Source of the DNA: an uncultured Lachnospiraceae bacterium
GTDB taxonomy: Bacteria > Bacillota > Clostridia > Lachnospirales > Lachnospiraceae
Direction of reading: 5' to 3'
NCBI GenBank assembly: GCA_902803625.1
Contig: CADCQV010000368.1
Coordinates: 1 to 10,031, forward strand
Length of the DNA stretch: 10,031 nt
Shown here: piece after piece, positions 1 to 7,626 of the stretch
How the letters are laid out: each line of letters starts with the position of its first letter
Position numbering within the stretch: the stretch's first letter is position 1
Notes under the pieces: generated by a model
Database searches by the model: none
Told to the model about the DNA's origin: nothing
Seen by the model: the letters and a program-made list of their open reading frames with translations, nothing else
Translations under genes and position numbers: made by a program

Positions 1-87
1 GTAAAGAATAAGCGCTACATTTTCTTTTCGGTATATTGCTTCATAGCCGGTGCTGTGGCGGTTGTCGGTTCTTTTTTCGTTAAATAA
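1..87 (+). CDS. C-terminal tail of a membrane protein, possibly undecaprenyl-diphosphatase UppP (5' end outside window)
   Basis: Frame 1 is open from the first base and ends in TAA at 85-87, giving 28 residues: a short basic stretch (VKNKRY) followed by a hydrophobic segment that would span the membrane and a final FFVK. The layout (basic loop, aromatic residues, last membrane helix at the extreme C-terminus) resembles the end of UppP/BacA, which recycles the undecaprenyl carrier lipid for cell-wall synthesis, but 28 residues are too few to be sure. The stop overlaps the ftsK start by one base (TAATG), which suggests translational coupling and a shared transcript. Any other polytopic membrane protein would fit almost as well. 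Confidence 0.45.
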   Translation, partial: VKNKRYIFFSVYCFIAGAVAVVGSFFVK

Positions 88-3000
88 TGGCAGGAAGCAG
101 GGTCGGAAAATCAAATACGGGCGGGTCGAAGGAAAAGAAGCCGGCACGGAGGAGGAGCGGTTCAAAGGCTGTTTCCACCCGGAGAAAAGGTACAAAAAGA
201 CCCGCAGAGGAAAATGAGATCCCTGATGCTCTATTTACTGAAATAGGGATTTTATTTTTGCTGGCGTTCTGCATCATACTGATCCTCGGAAATTTCGGTC
301 TTACCCTGAGATTCGGGGATGTTTTCAATTCACTGTTTTTCGGTATTTTCGGAGGGATGGAGTATCTCTTTCCCTTCTGTCTCTTCGCCTTTGTCTGCTT
401 TTATCTCGTAAATAAGGAAAACCTCCGGGCAGTGATAAAGCTTATCAGTGCCTGCATTCTTTTCTTTGATGCGGGGATGTTCCTGCAGCTCTTCATTAGC
501 GATGATTATAATCTCGGGGGCTACAGCGGTACCTATGATTACTCCATGTCAAACCGCTCCGGGGGAGGCGTACTTTCCGGAGGACTTTTTGAGGTTCTGC
601 AGAAGAATATTGGACGTCCGGCAACCGTGATAATAATGGTTATCGTTCTTCTTATCTGTATCCTTGCCATTACCGGGAATTCCCTTTTCAGGCTGTTATC
701 CTACCCCGGAAGCGAGATTGCCGACAGGGCAAAGGAAAGCCGCAGAGAAAGGGAAAAGGACAGGGAAGCTATCCGTGAGGAAAGGGAGAAAATAAGAGCC
801 GAGGAAAGGGAGGAGCGTTCCAGGAAGAGAGCAGAGGAGAGAGAGGAAAAAAGAAGGAAATTCAGGGAGAATTCAAAGAAAAAGAAGGACAGAAGCTTTG
901 TTTTCCTGACTGTCGGAGACGACAAAATGGCCGGATCGGAGGAAAACTCCTATCTGCAGAATGATGTTTATTCCTATGAGCATGAGAGAGAGGCTGCGGA
1001 GTCTAATAAAAATACGGTGACGGAGTCCCAGGGCTACTCGCCCTTTGCAATGGATCCCGCACATATGATAAAGCCCAAGGATTTCGACAAGAAATCCGAG
1101 CCGAAGGCTGTACCTGAAATAAGATTACGGGAAAAGGAGCAGGCATCCGAAGCCGATTTTCCTGCAGGGATTGCGCTAGAGAGCGGGCCTCAATCCGGGT
1201 CTGAGCCGGAGGCTATATCCGGGCCTGAGCCTGAGCCTCAATCCTGGCCTGAGCCCGAGCCTGACTTCAGGAAGGAAGAGAGATTTTACGAGGAGCTTAT
1301 GCATTCACATGAGGCTGAGAGCAGCGATATGCATGAGATAACCTTTGATGACGATATTGCCGGGGAATATACCGACGCGGAGAAGCTTCCGGAAATCGAA
1401 GAATTTACCGGTGCCGGGGAGTTTGCGGCTTTCGGAGAAATGAAGGAAGAGAAGCTTCCGGAAATCGAAGAATATTCCGAAACCGATGAGCTTACGGCTT
1501 TTAAAGAAATGACGGAAGAGAAGCTTCCGGAAATAGAAGAATCTACCGGTACTGAGGAGCTTACGGCTTTCGGGGAAATGAAGGAAGAGAAGCTTCCGGA
1601 TACAGAAGATTTTTTCGATACCGTGGAGCTTACGGATATCGAAGAACTGAGGGATGAGGATCTGCCGGATATAGAAGAATCAACCGGTACTGAGGAGCTG
1701 CCGGATATAGAAGAATTAACCGGTACTGATGAGCTTTCCGGTATTGAAGAATTAACAGATTCTGAGGCGCTTTCCGATACTGAAGAAATGACGGAAGGGG
1801 AAGAGCCGGAACCGGAAAAAACCCCGGAGAAACCTTATGAGCTTCCGCCTGTTGATCTTCTGAAAAGAGGAGTGGCGGGTACGAAGGAGTCTGAGGGGGA
1901 TTTACGTGAAACCGCGGCAAAGCTGCAGGGAATACTTGCAAGCTTCGGCGTGAAGGTAAGGATGCTGAACTTTATACAGGGACCGACCGTGACGCGCTTC
2001 GAGATGCAGCCGGAACAGGGAGTAAAGGTAAACACCATTCTAAACCTTGCAAATGACATACAGATGAACCTTGCGGCCAGGGATATAAGGATAGAGGCCC
2101 CTATCCCCGGGAAGGCCGCAGTGGGGATAGAGATACCGAATAAGAAGAATTCCCCCGTAATGCTGAGGGAGCTTATTGAGAGCGAGGCCTTCAGGAATGC
2201 AAAGTCAAAGATCACCATTGCCGTCGGAAAGGATATCGGCGGGGAGGCAGTGGTCTATGATATCGACAAGATGCCCCATCTACTGATCGCCGGCGCCACG
2301 GGATCGGGAAAATCAGTCTGCATAAACACCCTGATAATGAGTCTTCTTTACAGGGCAAAGCCAGATGAGGTGAAGCTCATTATGATAGATCCGAAGGTGG
2401 TGGAGCTTTCCATTTATAACGGTATCCCGCATCTCCTCACCCCTGTGGTCACTGATCCCGTGAAGGCCGCGGGAGCCCTGAACTGGGGTGTGCAGGAAAT
2501 GATGAAGAGATACCAGCTCTTTGCCCGTGCCCACGTCAGGAATATGGAGGGCTACAATGAAAAGGTGCCTGAGCTGAATAAAGCCGGTGAAACACTTATT
2601 GACGGCAGCCCCTATGAGATCCTGCCCCAGATTGTTATAATAGTCGATGAGCTAGCGGATCTTATGATGGTCCAGAAAAAGGATGTGGAGGCGTCAATAT
2701 GCCGTCTGGCCCAGCTTGCAAGAGCCGCGGGGATACACCTTATAATAGCAACACAGAGGCCCTCCGTTGATGTGATCACGGGTCTTATAAAGGCGAATAT
2801 GCCGAGCCGTGTGGCTTTTGCTGTATCCTCAAATGTGGATTCCAGGACCATACTTGACTCGGCCGGTGCGGAAAAGCTTCTCGGAAACGGGGATATGCTG
2901 TTTTACCCCCAGAAATATCCGAAGCCGGAAAGACTGCAGGGAGCCTTTGTTTCCGATGAAGAGGTTCAGGCTGTCACCGACTTTATAAGGGCAGAGACCG

Positions 3001-3365
3001 CCCCGAAGGATGAGGACAAGGATATTTCCGCGGAGATAGAGGCTGCGGCGGCAAATACCGGATCCGACAGGGACGGGGGAGATGAGGCCGTGAATCCTCA
3101 GGACATTGATGACGGACGTGATTCCTATTTCGCGGATGCCGGGAGATTCGTGACCGAAAAGGGAAAGGCCACGATCGGGGTTCTCCAGAGGATGTTCAGG
3201 ATAGGCTTCAACAGGGCGGCGCGTATAATGGACCAGCTTGCTGAGGCAGGGGTTGTAAGCGGTGAGGATGGAACCAAACCGAGACAGGTGCTTATGACAA
3301 AGGAAGAATTTGAAGCGTTTTTATCAAACGAATCAGAGGAAAGCGAGGCAGAGGATGAAGACTGA
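87..3365 (+). CDS. ftsK: DNA translocase FtsK/SpoIIIE family
   Basis: Membrane-anchored, ATP-driven double-stranded DNA pump that moves chromosome ends through the closing septum (or into the forespore). The 1092 residues show a basic N-terminus (1-45), four predicted membrane helices (about 51-71, 81-108, 114-136, 179-198), a highly charged Arg/Glu helix likely to be a coiled coil (211-268), a long low-complexity acidic linker (about 280-585), then the motor. The motor has Walker A GATGSGKS at 736-743, Walker B IIVDELADL at 851-859, and the conserved stretch SRVAFAVSSNVDSRTILD near 907-924. A winged-helix gamma domain for reading polar DNA motifs lies at about 1013-1078 (LQRMFRIGFNRAARIMDQL; the family usually has LQRRFRIGYNRAAR). 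It is longer than the usual 750-900 residues because of the linker. The start is fixed by the TAATG overlap with the upstream gene. FtsK and SpoIIIE cannot be separated by sequence alone. Confidence 0.97.
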   Translation: MAGSRVGKSNTGGSKEKKPARRRSGSKAVSTRRKGTKRPAEENEIPDALFTEIGILFLLAFCIILILGNFGLTLRFGDVFNSLFFGIFGGMEYLFPFCLFAFVCFYLVNKENLRAVIKLISACILFFDAGMFLQLFISDDYNLGGYSGTYDYSMSNRSGGGVLSGGLFEVLQKNIGRPATVIIMVIVLLICILAITGNSLFRLLSYPGSEIADRAKESRREREKDREAIREEREKIRAEEREERSRKRAEEREEKRRKFRENSKKKKDRSFVFLTVGDDKMAGSEENSYLQNDVYSYEHEREAAESNKNTVTESQGYSPFAMDPAHMIKPKDFDKKSEPKAVPEIRLREKEQASEADFPAGIALESGPQSGSEPEAISGPEPEPQSWPEPEPDFRKEERFYEELMHSHEAESSDMHEITFDDDIAGEYTDAEKLPEIEEFTGAGEFAAFGEMKEEKLPEIEEYSETDELTAFKEMTEEKLPEIEESTGTEELTAFGEMKEEKLPDTEDFFDTVELTDIEELRDEDLPDIEESTGTEELPDIEELTGTDELSGIEELTDSEALSDTEEMTEGEEPEPEKTPEKPYELPPVDLLKRGVAGTKESEGDLRETAAKLQGILASFGVKVRMLNFIQGPTVTRFEMQPEQGVKVNTILNLANDIQMNLAARDIRIEAPIPGKAAVGIEIPNKKNSPVMLRELIESEAFRNAKSKITIAVGKDIGGEAVVYDIDKMPHLLIAGATGSGKSVCINTLIMSLLYRAKPDEVKLIMIDPKVVELSIYNGIPHLLTPVVTDPVKAAGALNWGVQEMMKRYQLFARAHVRNMEGYNEKVPELNKAGETLIDGSPYEILPQIVIIVDELADLMMVQKKDVEASICRLAQLARAAGIHLIIATQRPSVDVITGLIKANMPSRVAFAVSSNVDSRTILDSAGAEKLLGNGDMLFYPQKYPKPERLQGAFVSDEEVQAVTDFIRAETAPKDEDKDISAEIEAAAANTGSDRDGGDEAVNPQDIDDGRDSYFADAGRFVTEKGKATIGVLQRMFRIGFNRAARIMDQLAEAGVVSGEDGTKPRQVLMTKEEFEAFLSNESEESEAEDED
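1380..1796 (+). repeat. In-frame tandem repeat coding the acidic linker of FtsK (69-bp units decaying to 36-bp units)
   Basis: Four 69-bp units begin at 1380, 1449, 1518 and 1587, each opening with GAGAAGCTTCCGGA. They encode 23-residue blocks of the form EKLPEIEEx...ELTAFGEMKE. From 1656 the period shortens to 36 bp (12 residues: LPDIEESTGTEE, LPDIEELTGTDE, LSGIEELTDSEA, LSDTEEMTE). All periods are multiples of three, so the frame is kept. The blocks are rich in Glu/Asp with few basic residues, between the membrane domain and the motor. A shorter Pro/Glu-rich repetitive patch (residues about 366-393) precedes them. The nearly identical DNA of the first three units points to recent duplication or ongoing homogenisation. 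Confidence 0.92.
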
Positions 3366-5025
3366 TATCGAGATCGCAAAGGAAGCAGTTTTGAGCCCCA
3401 TTGGCGAGGTAGCATCAAAGCTCGGCATAGGAGAAGATGAGCTTGAACCCTACGGAAAATACAAGGCTAAGCTTTCCGAGTCGTTCATAAAAAAGGTGGA
3501 GAACAATAAAAAGGGAAGACTGATCCTGGTAACCGCCATAAATCCCACTCCCGCCGGGGAGGGTAAGACAACCATCACCGTGGGTCTCGGGGAGGCCTTC
3601 GGGAAGCTTGGGAAGAGATCGGTCATCGCCCTTCGTGACCCCTCCCTCGGGCCGTGCTTCGGCATAAAGGGCGGAGCCGCGGGCGGAGGCAGGGCGCAGG
3701 TGCTTCCGATGGATGAGCTCAATCTTCATTTTACCGGGGATTTCCATGCCATCACCACCGCAAATAATCTCTGCTGTGCGCTTCTGGACAATCATATCCA
3801 GCAGGGAAATGAGCTTAGGATAGATACGAGGAGGATAGCGCTGAAGCGCTGTCTTGACTTAAATGACAGGGTGCTGAGAAATGTGATCGTGGGGCTCGGG
3901 GCAAAGGCCGACGGCTTCACAAGGGAGGATCATTTTACTATAACCGTTGCAAGCGAGGTAATGGCAGTATTCTGTCTTTCAAAGGATATAAAGGATCTGA
4001 AGAAAAGACTTTCCCGTATGATAGTGGCATATGACCTGGACGGGAAACCGGTGACAGCGGAGGATATAAAGGCTGTGGGCTCCATGGCCGCATTACTTAA
4101 GGATGCACTGAAGCCGAACCTTATACAGACTCTGGAGCATACACCGGCGATCGTCCATGGCGGACCCTTTGCAAATATTGCACACGGCTGTAATTCCATC
4201 CGTGCCACGGAAACCGCTCTCAGTATCGCGGATTACTGCATTACCGAGGCAGGCTTCGGAGCAGATCTCGGAGCGGAGAAGTTCTTTGATATAAAGTGCC
4301 GTATGGCCGGGCTAAAGCCGGACGCGGTGGTTCTCGTCGCCACAATACGTGCACTAAAGTATAACGGTGGGGTTCCGAAGGATGAGCTCGGAGGGGAAAA
4401 TCTTGACGCCTTGCATGCCGGGATAGTAAACCTCGGAAAGCATATTGAGAATCTGAAGAAGTACAGGGTTCCCGTGGTGGTCGCACTTAATTCCTTTGTG
4501 AGTGATACGGAAGCGGAAATAAAATATGTTGAGGAGTTTGTACGTTCCAAGGGCTGTGAATATTCCTATGCCGAGGTCTGGGCAAAGGGAGGAGAGGGCG
4601 GCATCGACCTCGCGGAAAAGGTGATAAAGGCTGCGGATTCCGGAGAATCGGATTTTAAGCCCCTCTATGACGAAAAGCTTCCGATACGTGAGAAAATAGA
4701 GACGATCGCGAAGGAGATATACGGGGCCGGTGCAGTCTCCTATTCAAAGACAGCGGAGAAGAGTATCGACGAGCTAACCCGTCTGGGCTTTGATAAAACC
4801 CCTGTATGCATGGCAAAAACCCAGTATTCACTGTCGGATGATCCTTCGCTTCTCGGGCGTCCGGAGGGCTTCACACTGAATGTGCGGGATTTATGTGTTT
4901 CCGCGGGTGCAGGCTTTGTGGTCGCGCTGACAGGAGAGATCATGACCATGCCGGGGCTTTCCAAACGGCCTGCAGCCTTTGATATTGATGTGGATGACGA
5001 CGGCAACATTGTGGGGCTGTTCTGA
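3355..5025 (+). CDS. fhs: Formate--tetrahydrofolate ligase
   Basis: Joins formate to tetrahydrofolate using ATP to give 10-formyl-THF (EC 6.3.4.3), a cytoplasmic entry point to the one-carbon pool and, in acetogens, a step of the methyl branch of the Wood-Ljungdahl pathway. The ATG at 3355 gives 556 residues, the normal bacterial length, and the typical N-terminus MKTDIEIAKEA; an in-frame ATG at 3310 would add 15 unlike residues inside ftsK. The P-loop-like PTPAGEGKTT is at 64-73, the glycine-rich signature GIKGGAAGGGR at about 103-113, and the second family signature VATIRALKYNGG lies in the middle of the protein. In the first signature a Tyr usual after the Gly run is Arg. The start overlaps the ftsK end by 11 bases, with a purine-rich AGAGGAAAG site inside ftsK, so the two are probably translated from one mRNA. 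folD follows 59 bases later. Confidence 0.97.
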   Translation: MKTDIEIAKEAVLSPIGEVASKLGIGEDELEPYGKYKAKLSESFIKKVENNKKGRLILVTAINPTPAGEGKTTITVGLGEAFGKLGKRSVIALRDPSLGPCFGIKGGAAGGGRAQVLPMDELNLHFTGDFHAITTANNLCCALLDNHIQQGNELRIDTRRIALKRCLDLNDRVLRNVIVGLGAKADGFTREDHFTITVASEVMAVFCLSKDIKDLKKRLSRMIVAYDLDGKPVTAEDIKAVGSMAALLKDALKPNLIQTLEHTPAIVHGGPFANIAHGCNSIRATETALSIADYCITEAGFGADLGAEKFFDIKCRMAGLKPDAVVLVATIRALKYNGGVPKDELGGENLDALHAGIVNLGKHIENLKKYRVPVVVALNSFVSDTEAEIKYVEEFVRSKGCEYSYAEVWAKGGEGGIDLAEKVIKAADSGESDFKPLYDEKLPIREKIETIAKEIYGAGAVSYSKTAEKSIDELTRLGFDKTPVCMAKTQYSLSDDPSLLGRPEGFTLNVRDLCVSAGAGFVVALTGEIMTMPGLSKRPAAFDIDVDDDGNIVGLF

Positions 5026-5034
5026 GCGGCAAAA

Positions 5035-5050
5035 GTCATTCTGAGCGAAG
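5035..5050 (+). repeat. Solo half-copy of the dispersed GTCATTCTGAGCG repeat
   Basis: GTCATTCTGAGCGAAG matches the first 16 bases of the repeat seen in full at 9367-9436, with the remaining half degraded into a purine-rich stretch. It lies in the 59-base fhs-folD gap, with no inverted partner. TTCTGAGCG also occurs at 5020-5028, across the fhs stop codon, 19 bases before the same string inside the repeat. A fit to a 16-base core is unlikely by chance given the two other copies within 4.4 kb. Confidence 0.7.
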
Positions 5051-5084
5051 AAAAGAAGCTTAATCTAAAAGGAGTACTCATCCA

Positions 5085-5951
5085 ATGACGGACAAGGACA
5101 AGATAATCGACGGCAAGGCGGTTGCCGCCAGAATAAAGGAAGAGATAAAAAATAATATCCGTGAGAGAGGGATAAAACCGGCTCTCTCTGTGATCCTTGT
5201 CGGAGACGATCCGGCTTCGGCTGTATATGTGAATAATAAGAAAAAGGCCTGTGAATTCTGCGGAATAGAGTCGAGATCCTATGAGCTCCCTTCCGAAACC
5301 ACGGAGGAGGAGCTTCTGTCCCTTATTGACACTCTGAATAAGGATAAGGAGATAAACGGGATACTGGTGCAGCTTCCGGTTCCGGAGCATATTGATCCGG
5401 ATAAGGTCATTGAGGCCATAAGTCCGCTTAAGGATGTGGACGGCTTCTCAACCCAGTCCGTGGGAGCGCTTTCAGTCGGGAAGAAGGGCTTCGTACCCTG
5501 TACACCTGCAGGGATAATAGAGCTTCTCCATAGCTATGATGTGGAAATAAGCGGTAAAAACTGCGTTGTCATGGGAAGGAGCAATATAGTCGGCAAGCCT
5601 GCGGCAATGCTCTTACTCCGTGAAAACGGGACAGTTACGGTAACACATACGAAGACAAGGGACATAAAAGAGATTACCGGGAGAGCCGACATTCTGATCG
5701 CCGCGGTTGGAAAACCCGGGATGATAGATGAAAGCTATATTAAGGAAGGTGCCGTTATCATCGATGTCGGCATCCACCGGCTTGATCCCGGGAAAAACGA
5801 AGGCAGGAAGCTCTGCGGAGATGTGGATTTTGATTCTGTCTATGACAAGGCTTCCCTTATCACGCCGGTTCCCGGAGGCGTGGGTCCTATGACCATAGCC
5901 ATGCTTATGAAGAATACGCTTTTGGCTTTTGATATGCAGGACGGCAGGTAA
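5085..5951 (+). CDS. folD: Bifunctional methylenetetrahydrofolate dehydrogenase / methenyltetrahydrofolate cyclohydrolase
   Basis: Oxidises 5,10-methylene-THF to 5,10-methenyl-THF with NAD(P)+ and hydrolyses the latter to 10-formyl-THF (EC 1.5.1.5 and 3.5.4.9), the steps next to the fhs reaction. The 288 residues are the usual length. The N-terminal catalytic domain shows Y48-V-N-N-K52 (the YxxxK pair), Q96 in GILVQLPVP, and KDVDGF with D119. The Rossmann domain shows GRSNIVGKP at 164-172, ADILIAAVGKPG, and PVPGGVGPMT ending near 270. In the DGFxxxNxG motif the usual Asn is Ser125. The start is set by AAAAGGAG at 5067-5074, ten bases before the ATG. It is probably co-transcribed with fhs, since no terminator is visible in the 59-base gap, although that gap carries a repeat fragment. 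Confidence 0.97.
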   Translation: MTDKDKIIDGKAVAARIKEEIKNNIRERGIKPALSVILVGDDPASAVYVNNKKKACEFCGIESRSYELPSETTEEELLSLIDTLNKDKEINGILVQLPVPEHIDPDKVIEAISPLKDVDGFSTQSVGALSVGKKGFVPCTPAGIIELLHSYDVEISGKNCVVMGRSNIVGKPAAMLLLRENGTVTVTHTKTRDIKEITGRADILIAAVGKPGMIDESYIKEGAVIIDVGIHRLDPGKNEGRKLCGDVDFDSVYDKASLITPVPGGVGPMTIAMLMKNTLLAFDMQDGR

Positions 5952-5962
5952 ACATACTATTC

Positions 5963-7423
5963 ATGAAATGTGACAGATGCGGAAACGAGATACCCTCAGG
6001 GCTTATGTTCTGCCCGGAATGCGGCAGGGCGGTCCAGATGGTTCCCGATTTTGATGTGAATATAGATGAGGGCATAGCAGTATCCTCTGACGAGGTGAAG
6101 GAAGCTCTCGACAAGCTTATCGATTCTGAAGGAAACAGACGCTTAAGCGATGATACCGTGCGCCTTCCCGCCATAAAGGGAGAGGTCAGCATGTTCCGCC
6201 GGGCTGCTGCCATAACCTCATTTGCGATCCTGCTTGTAATACTCGTGCTGGCGGCCGTTTTCATAGTGCGTTCCGGCGGTAACAGTCTTTCACATATCCT
6301 CGAGGAAGCAAGGAGCTCATATGAGGAGGGGGATTATACGAATGCCGTTGAATGCTTTGAGAGAGCTCTGATAAAGGCGAAGGAGGAAGACAGCCTTGTT
6401 GAGATAAATGATCAGATTTCCCTTGCCGATGCCCTGAACAAAACAGGCAGGAGTGACGATGCCGAATCGGTATTAAGAGGGATCATTGTACTTGATCCCG
6501 AAAACTATCTGGCCTATGAGGAGCTGATCGGAATTTATAAGGATCAGGGGAAATATGATGATATAAATAAGCTCATCGCCGGAGCGGTGGACGAAAGTGT
6601 TTACTCCAGATTCAAGGGTTATATGACGGTCCCTCCCGATTTTGACGTTGCAGGAGGAAGCTATGACGAGGAATTCGACCTTTCCCTGTCATCGGAATTT
6701 GACGGAGATATCTATTACACATTGGACGGGAGTTCCCCCGATTCCTCATCGGAGCTCTATATGGAGCCCCTTCATATAGGGGAGGGGGACACGGTGGTGA
6801 CAGCGGTCTGCATTAACGGCTATGATATGATAAGCCCCGAGGTAAGCATGAAATACACCGTAAAATTCGAGCTCCCTCCGGATCCGGTGCTGGATCCCGA
6901 CTCCGGCAGCTTTTCCCAGCCGAAGTATATAAGTATCACAATGCCTGAAGGCGATGCCTCCAGGGTCTACTATACCCTTGACGGCAGTGAGCCTACGGAG
7001 GAGTCCAATCTTTACGAGCATATTATCCCCATGCCTCTCGGGAAGCAGACCGTTAAGGCAAGGGCGGTTTCCGCGAAGGGCGTTTCGGGAAATGTGGTGG
7101 AGAAGGAGTACAGTCTGAATGTCAAGGGTGTGTGTTCCTCTGCCGATGCCACGAATTATGTGGCTGCGTCCCTGGTGGCTACGGGAAATCTCATAGATAT
7201 CTACGGAAACAAGGCGGGAGTAAAGGGACATTATAAGTATCTCTGCACCCGTGCTGCCAAGGAGGGCAGCAGGATCTACTATATCATTGACGAGTTCCTG
7301 GAGGATGAGAACGGCATCCTTACGGAAACGGGCACGGCTTATGCCGTGGATATTGTGAGCTGTATGATGTACAGGGCAAATATGAAGCCTGACGGAAGAT
7401 ACGGGTTTACGCTGTTTTATTAA
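5963..7423 (+). CDS. Zinc-ribbon, single-pass membrane protein with TPR-like region and two chitobiase C-terminal-like domains; function unknown
   Basis: Of 486 residues, the N-terminus is a four-cysteine zinc ribbon (C3, C6, C17, C20; CDRCG...CPECG) followed by an acidic linker. One membrane helix lies at about 82-103. Residues 112-203 look like tetratricopeptide repeats (SYEEGDYTNAVECFERAL; GRSDDAESVLRGIIVLDPEN). Two beta domains follow (about 226-301 and 308-387), each with YYTLDGS(S/E)P, the hallmark of the chitobiase/beta-hexosaminidase C-terminal-like fold. The tail (390-486) I do not recognise. With the zinc ribbon inside, the TPR and beta domains would be outside the cell. No catalytic motif is visible; a scaffold or envelope-binding role is only a guess. 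It starts 11 bases after folD with a weak ribosome site (GGCAGG overlapping the folD end), so it may be read through from folD. The architecture is familiar from Lachnospiraceae genomes as an uncharacterised protein. Confidence 0.88.
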   Translation: MKCDRCGNEIPSGLMFCPECGRAVQMVPDFDVNIDEGIAVSSDEVKEALDKLIDSEGNRRLSDDTVRLPAIKGEVSMFRRAAAITSFAILLVILVLAAVFIVRSGGNSLSHILEEARSSYEEGDYTNAVECFERALIKAKEEDSLVEINDQISLADALNKTGRSDDAESVLRGIIVLDPENYLAYEELIGIYKDQGKYDDINKLIAGAVDESVYSRFKGYMTVPPDFDVAGGSYDEEFDLSLSSEFDGDIYYTLDGSSPDSSSELYMEPLHIGEGDTVVTAVCINGYDMISPEVSMKYTVKFELPPDPVLDPDSGSFSQPKYISITMPEGDASRVYYTLDGSEPTEESNLYEHIIPMPLGKQTVKARAVSAKGVSGNVVEKEYSLNVKGVCSSADATNYVAASLVATGNLIDIYGNKAGVKGHYKYLCTRAAKEGSRIYYIIDEFLEDENGILTETGTAYAVDIVSCMMYRANMKPDGRYGFTLFY

Positions 7424-7428
7424 AAGTG

Positions 7429-7457
7429 TGGCAAAGACCGGGAACTGGTGGTATACT
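7429..7457 (+). promoter_or_regulatory. Candidate promoter for ilvN-ilvC (extended -10)
   Basis: TATACT at 7452-7457 is preceded by TGG, giving the extended -10 form TGnTATACT. At a 17-base spacing upstream is TGGCAA (7429-7434), a poor -35 with three of six matches, which an extended -10 can tolerate. Transcription would start near 7464, just before the repeat array, giving a leader of about 160 bases for ilvN. It sits six bases after the upstream stop codon. No experimental support; sequence match only. Confidence 0.4.
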
Positions 7458-7469
7458 TTTGGGAATGTA

Positions 7470-7570
7470 AGATCCCTCGCTGCGCTCGGGATGACATCGG
7501 AACAGGCGCTCGGGATGACATCGGAACAGGCGCTCGGGATGACATCGGAACAGGCACTCGGGATGACATT
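7470..7570 (-). repeat. Reversed copy of the dispersed repeat with a 24-bp tandem array at its end
   Basis: Bases 7470-7495 are the reverse-complement form of the repeat (AGATCCCTCGCTGCGCTC then GGGATGAC). Its outer end has been duplicated: 24-bp units at 7482-7505, 7506-7529 and 7530-7553 are identical (GCGCTCGGGATGACATCGG plus AACAG), and a fourth from 7554 has one change and then breaks up, with GGATGACATT repeated near 7561-7580. There are no spacers between units. The array lies in the probable 5' leader of ilvN. On the minus strand it translates as repeated MSSRAPVP, an artefact of the repeat and not a gene. Confidence 0.88.
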
Positions 7571-7626
7571 TGGATGACATTGGGACAGCGGTAAGATGCT
7601 GGTTTCAGGGAAAGCGGTTTTTTATA

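Noticed and set aside
1835..2218. 127-codon minus-strand frame inside ftsK
   Set aside because: It lies wholly opposite the conserved FtsK beta domain and has a low-complexity Ser/Phe-rich composition typical of shadow frames.
3310..3354. Upstream start for fhs at 3310
   Set aside because: It would add 15 residues without family resemblance inside ftsK; the ATG at 3355 gives the standard N-terminus and length.
5026..5084. Folate riboswitch ahead of folD
   Set aside because: The 59-base gap is too short and is filled by a repeat fragment and the ribosome site.
4740..5390. 216-codon minus-strand frame across the fhs end and folD start
   Set aside because: Both + strand genes there are unmistakable; the frame has no family resemblance and is a shadow.
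7482..7570. CRISPR-like array
   Set aside because: The units are directly adjacent 24-bp repeats with no unique spacers, no cas gene is near, and the unit is a fragment of the dispersed repeat.
7570..7626. Upstream start for ilvN at 7570
   Set aside because: The added 19 residues are encoded by the degraded end of the repeat array and are unlike IlvN/IlvH N-termini.
7424..7626. T-box or attenuator for branched-chain amino acids ahead of ilvN
   Set aside because: I found no T-box core, no leader peptide rich in Leu/Val/Ile and no terminator hairpin with a T-run.
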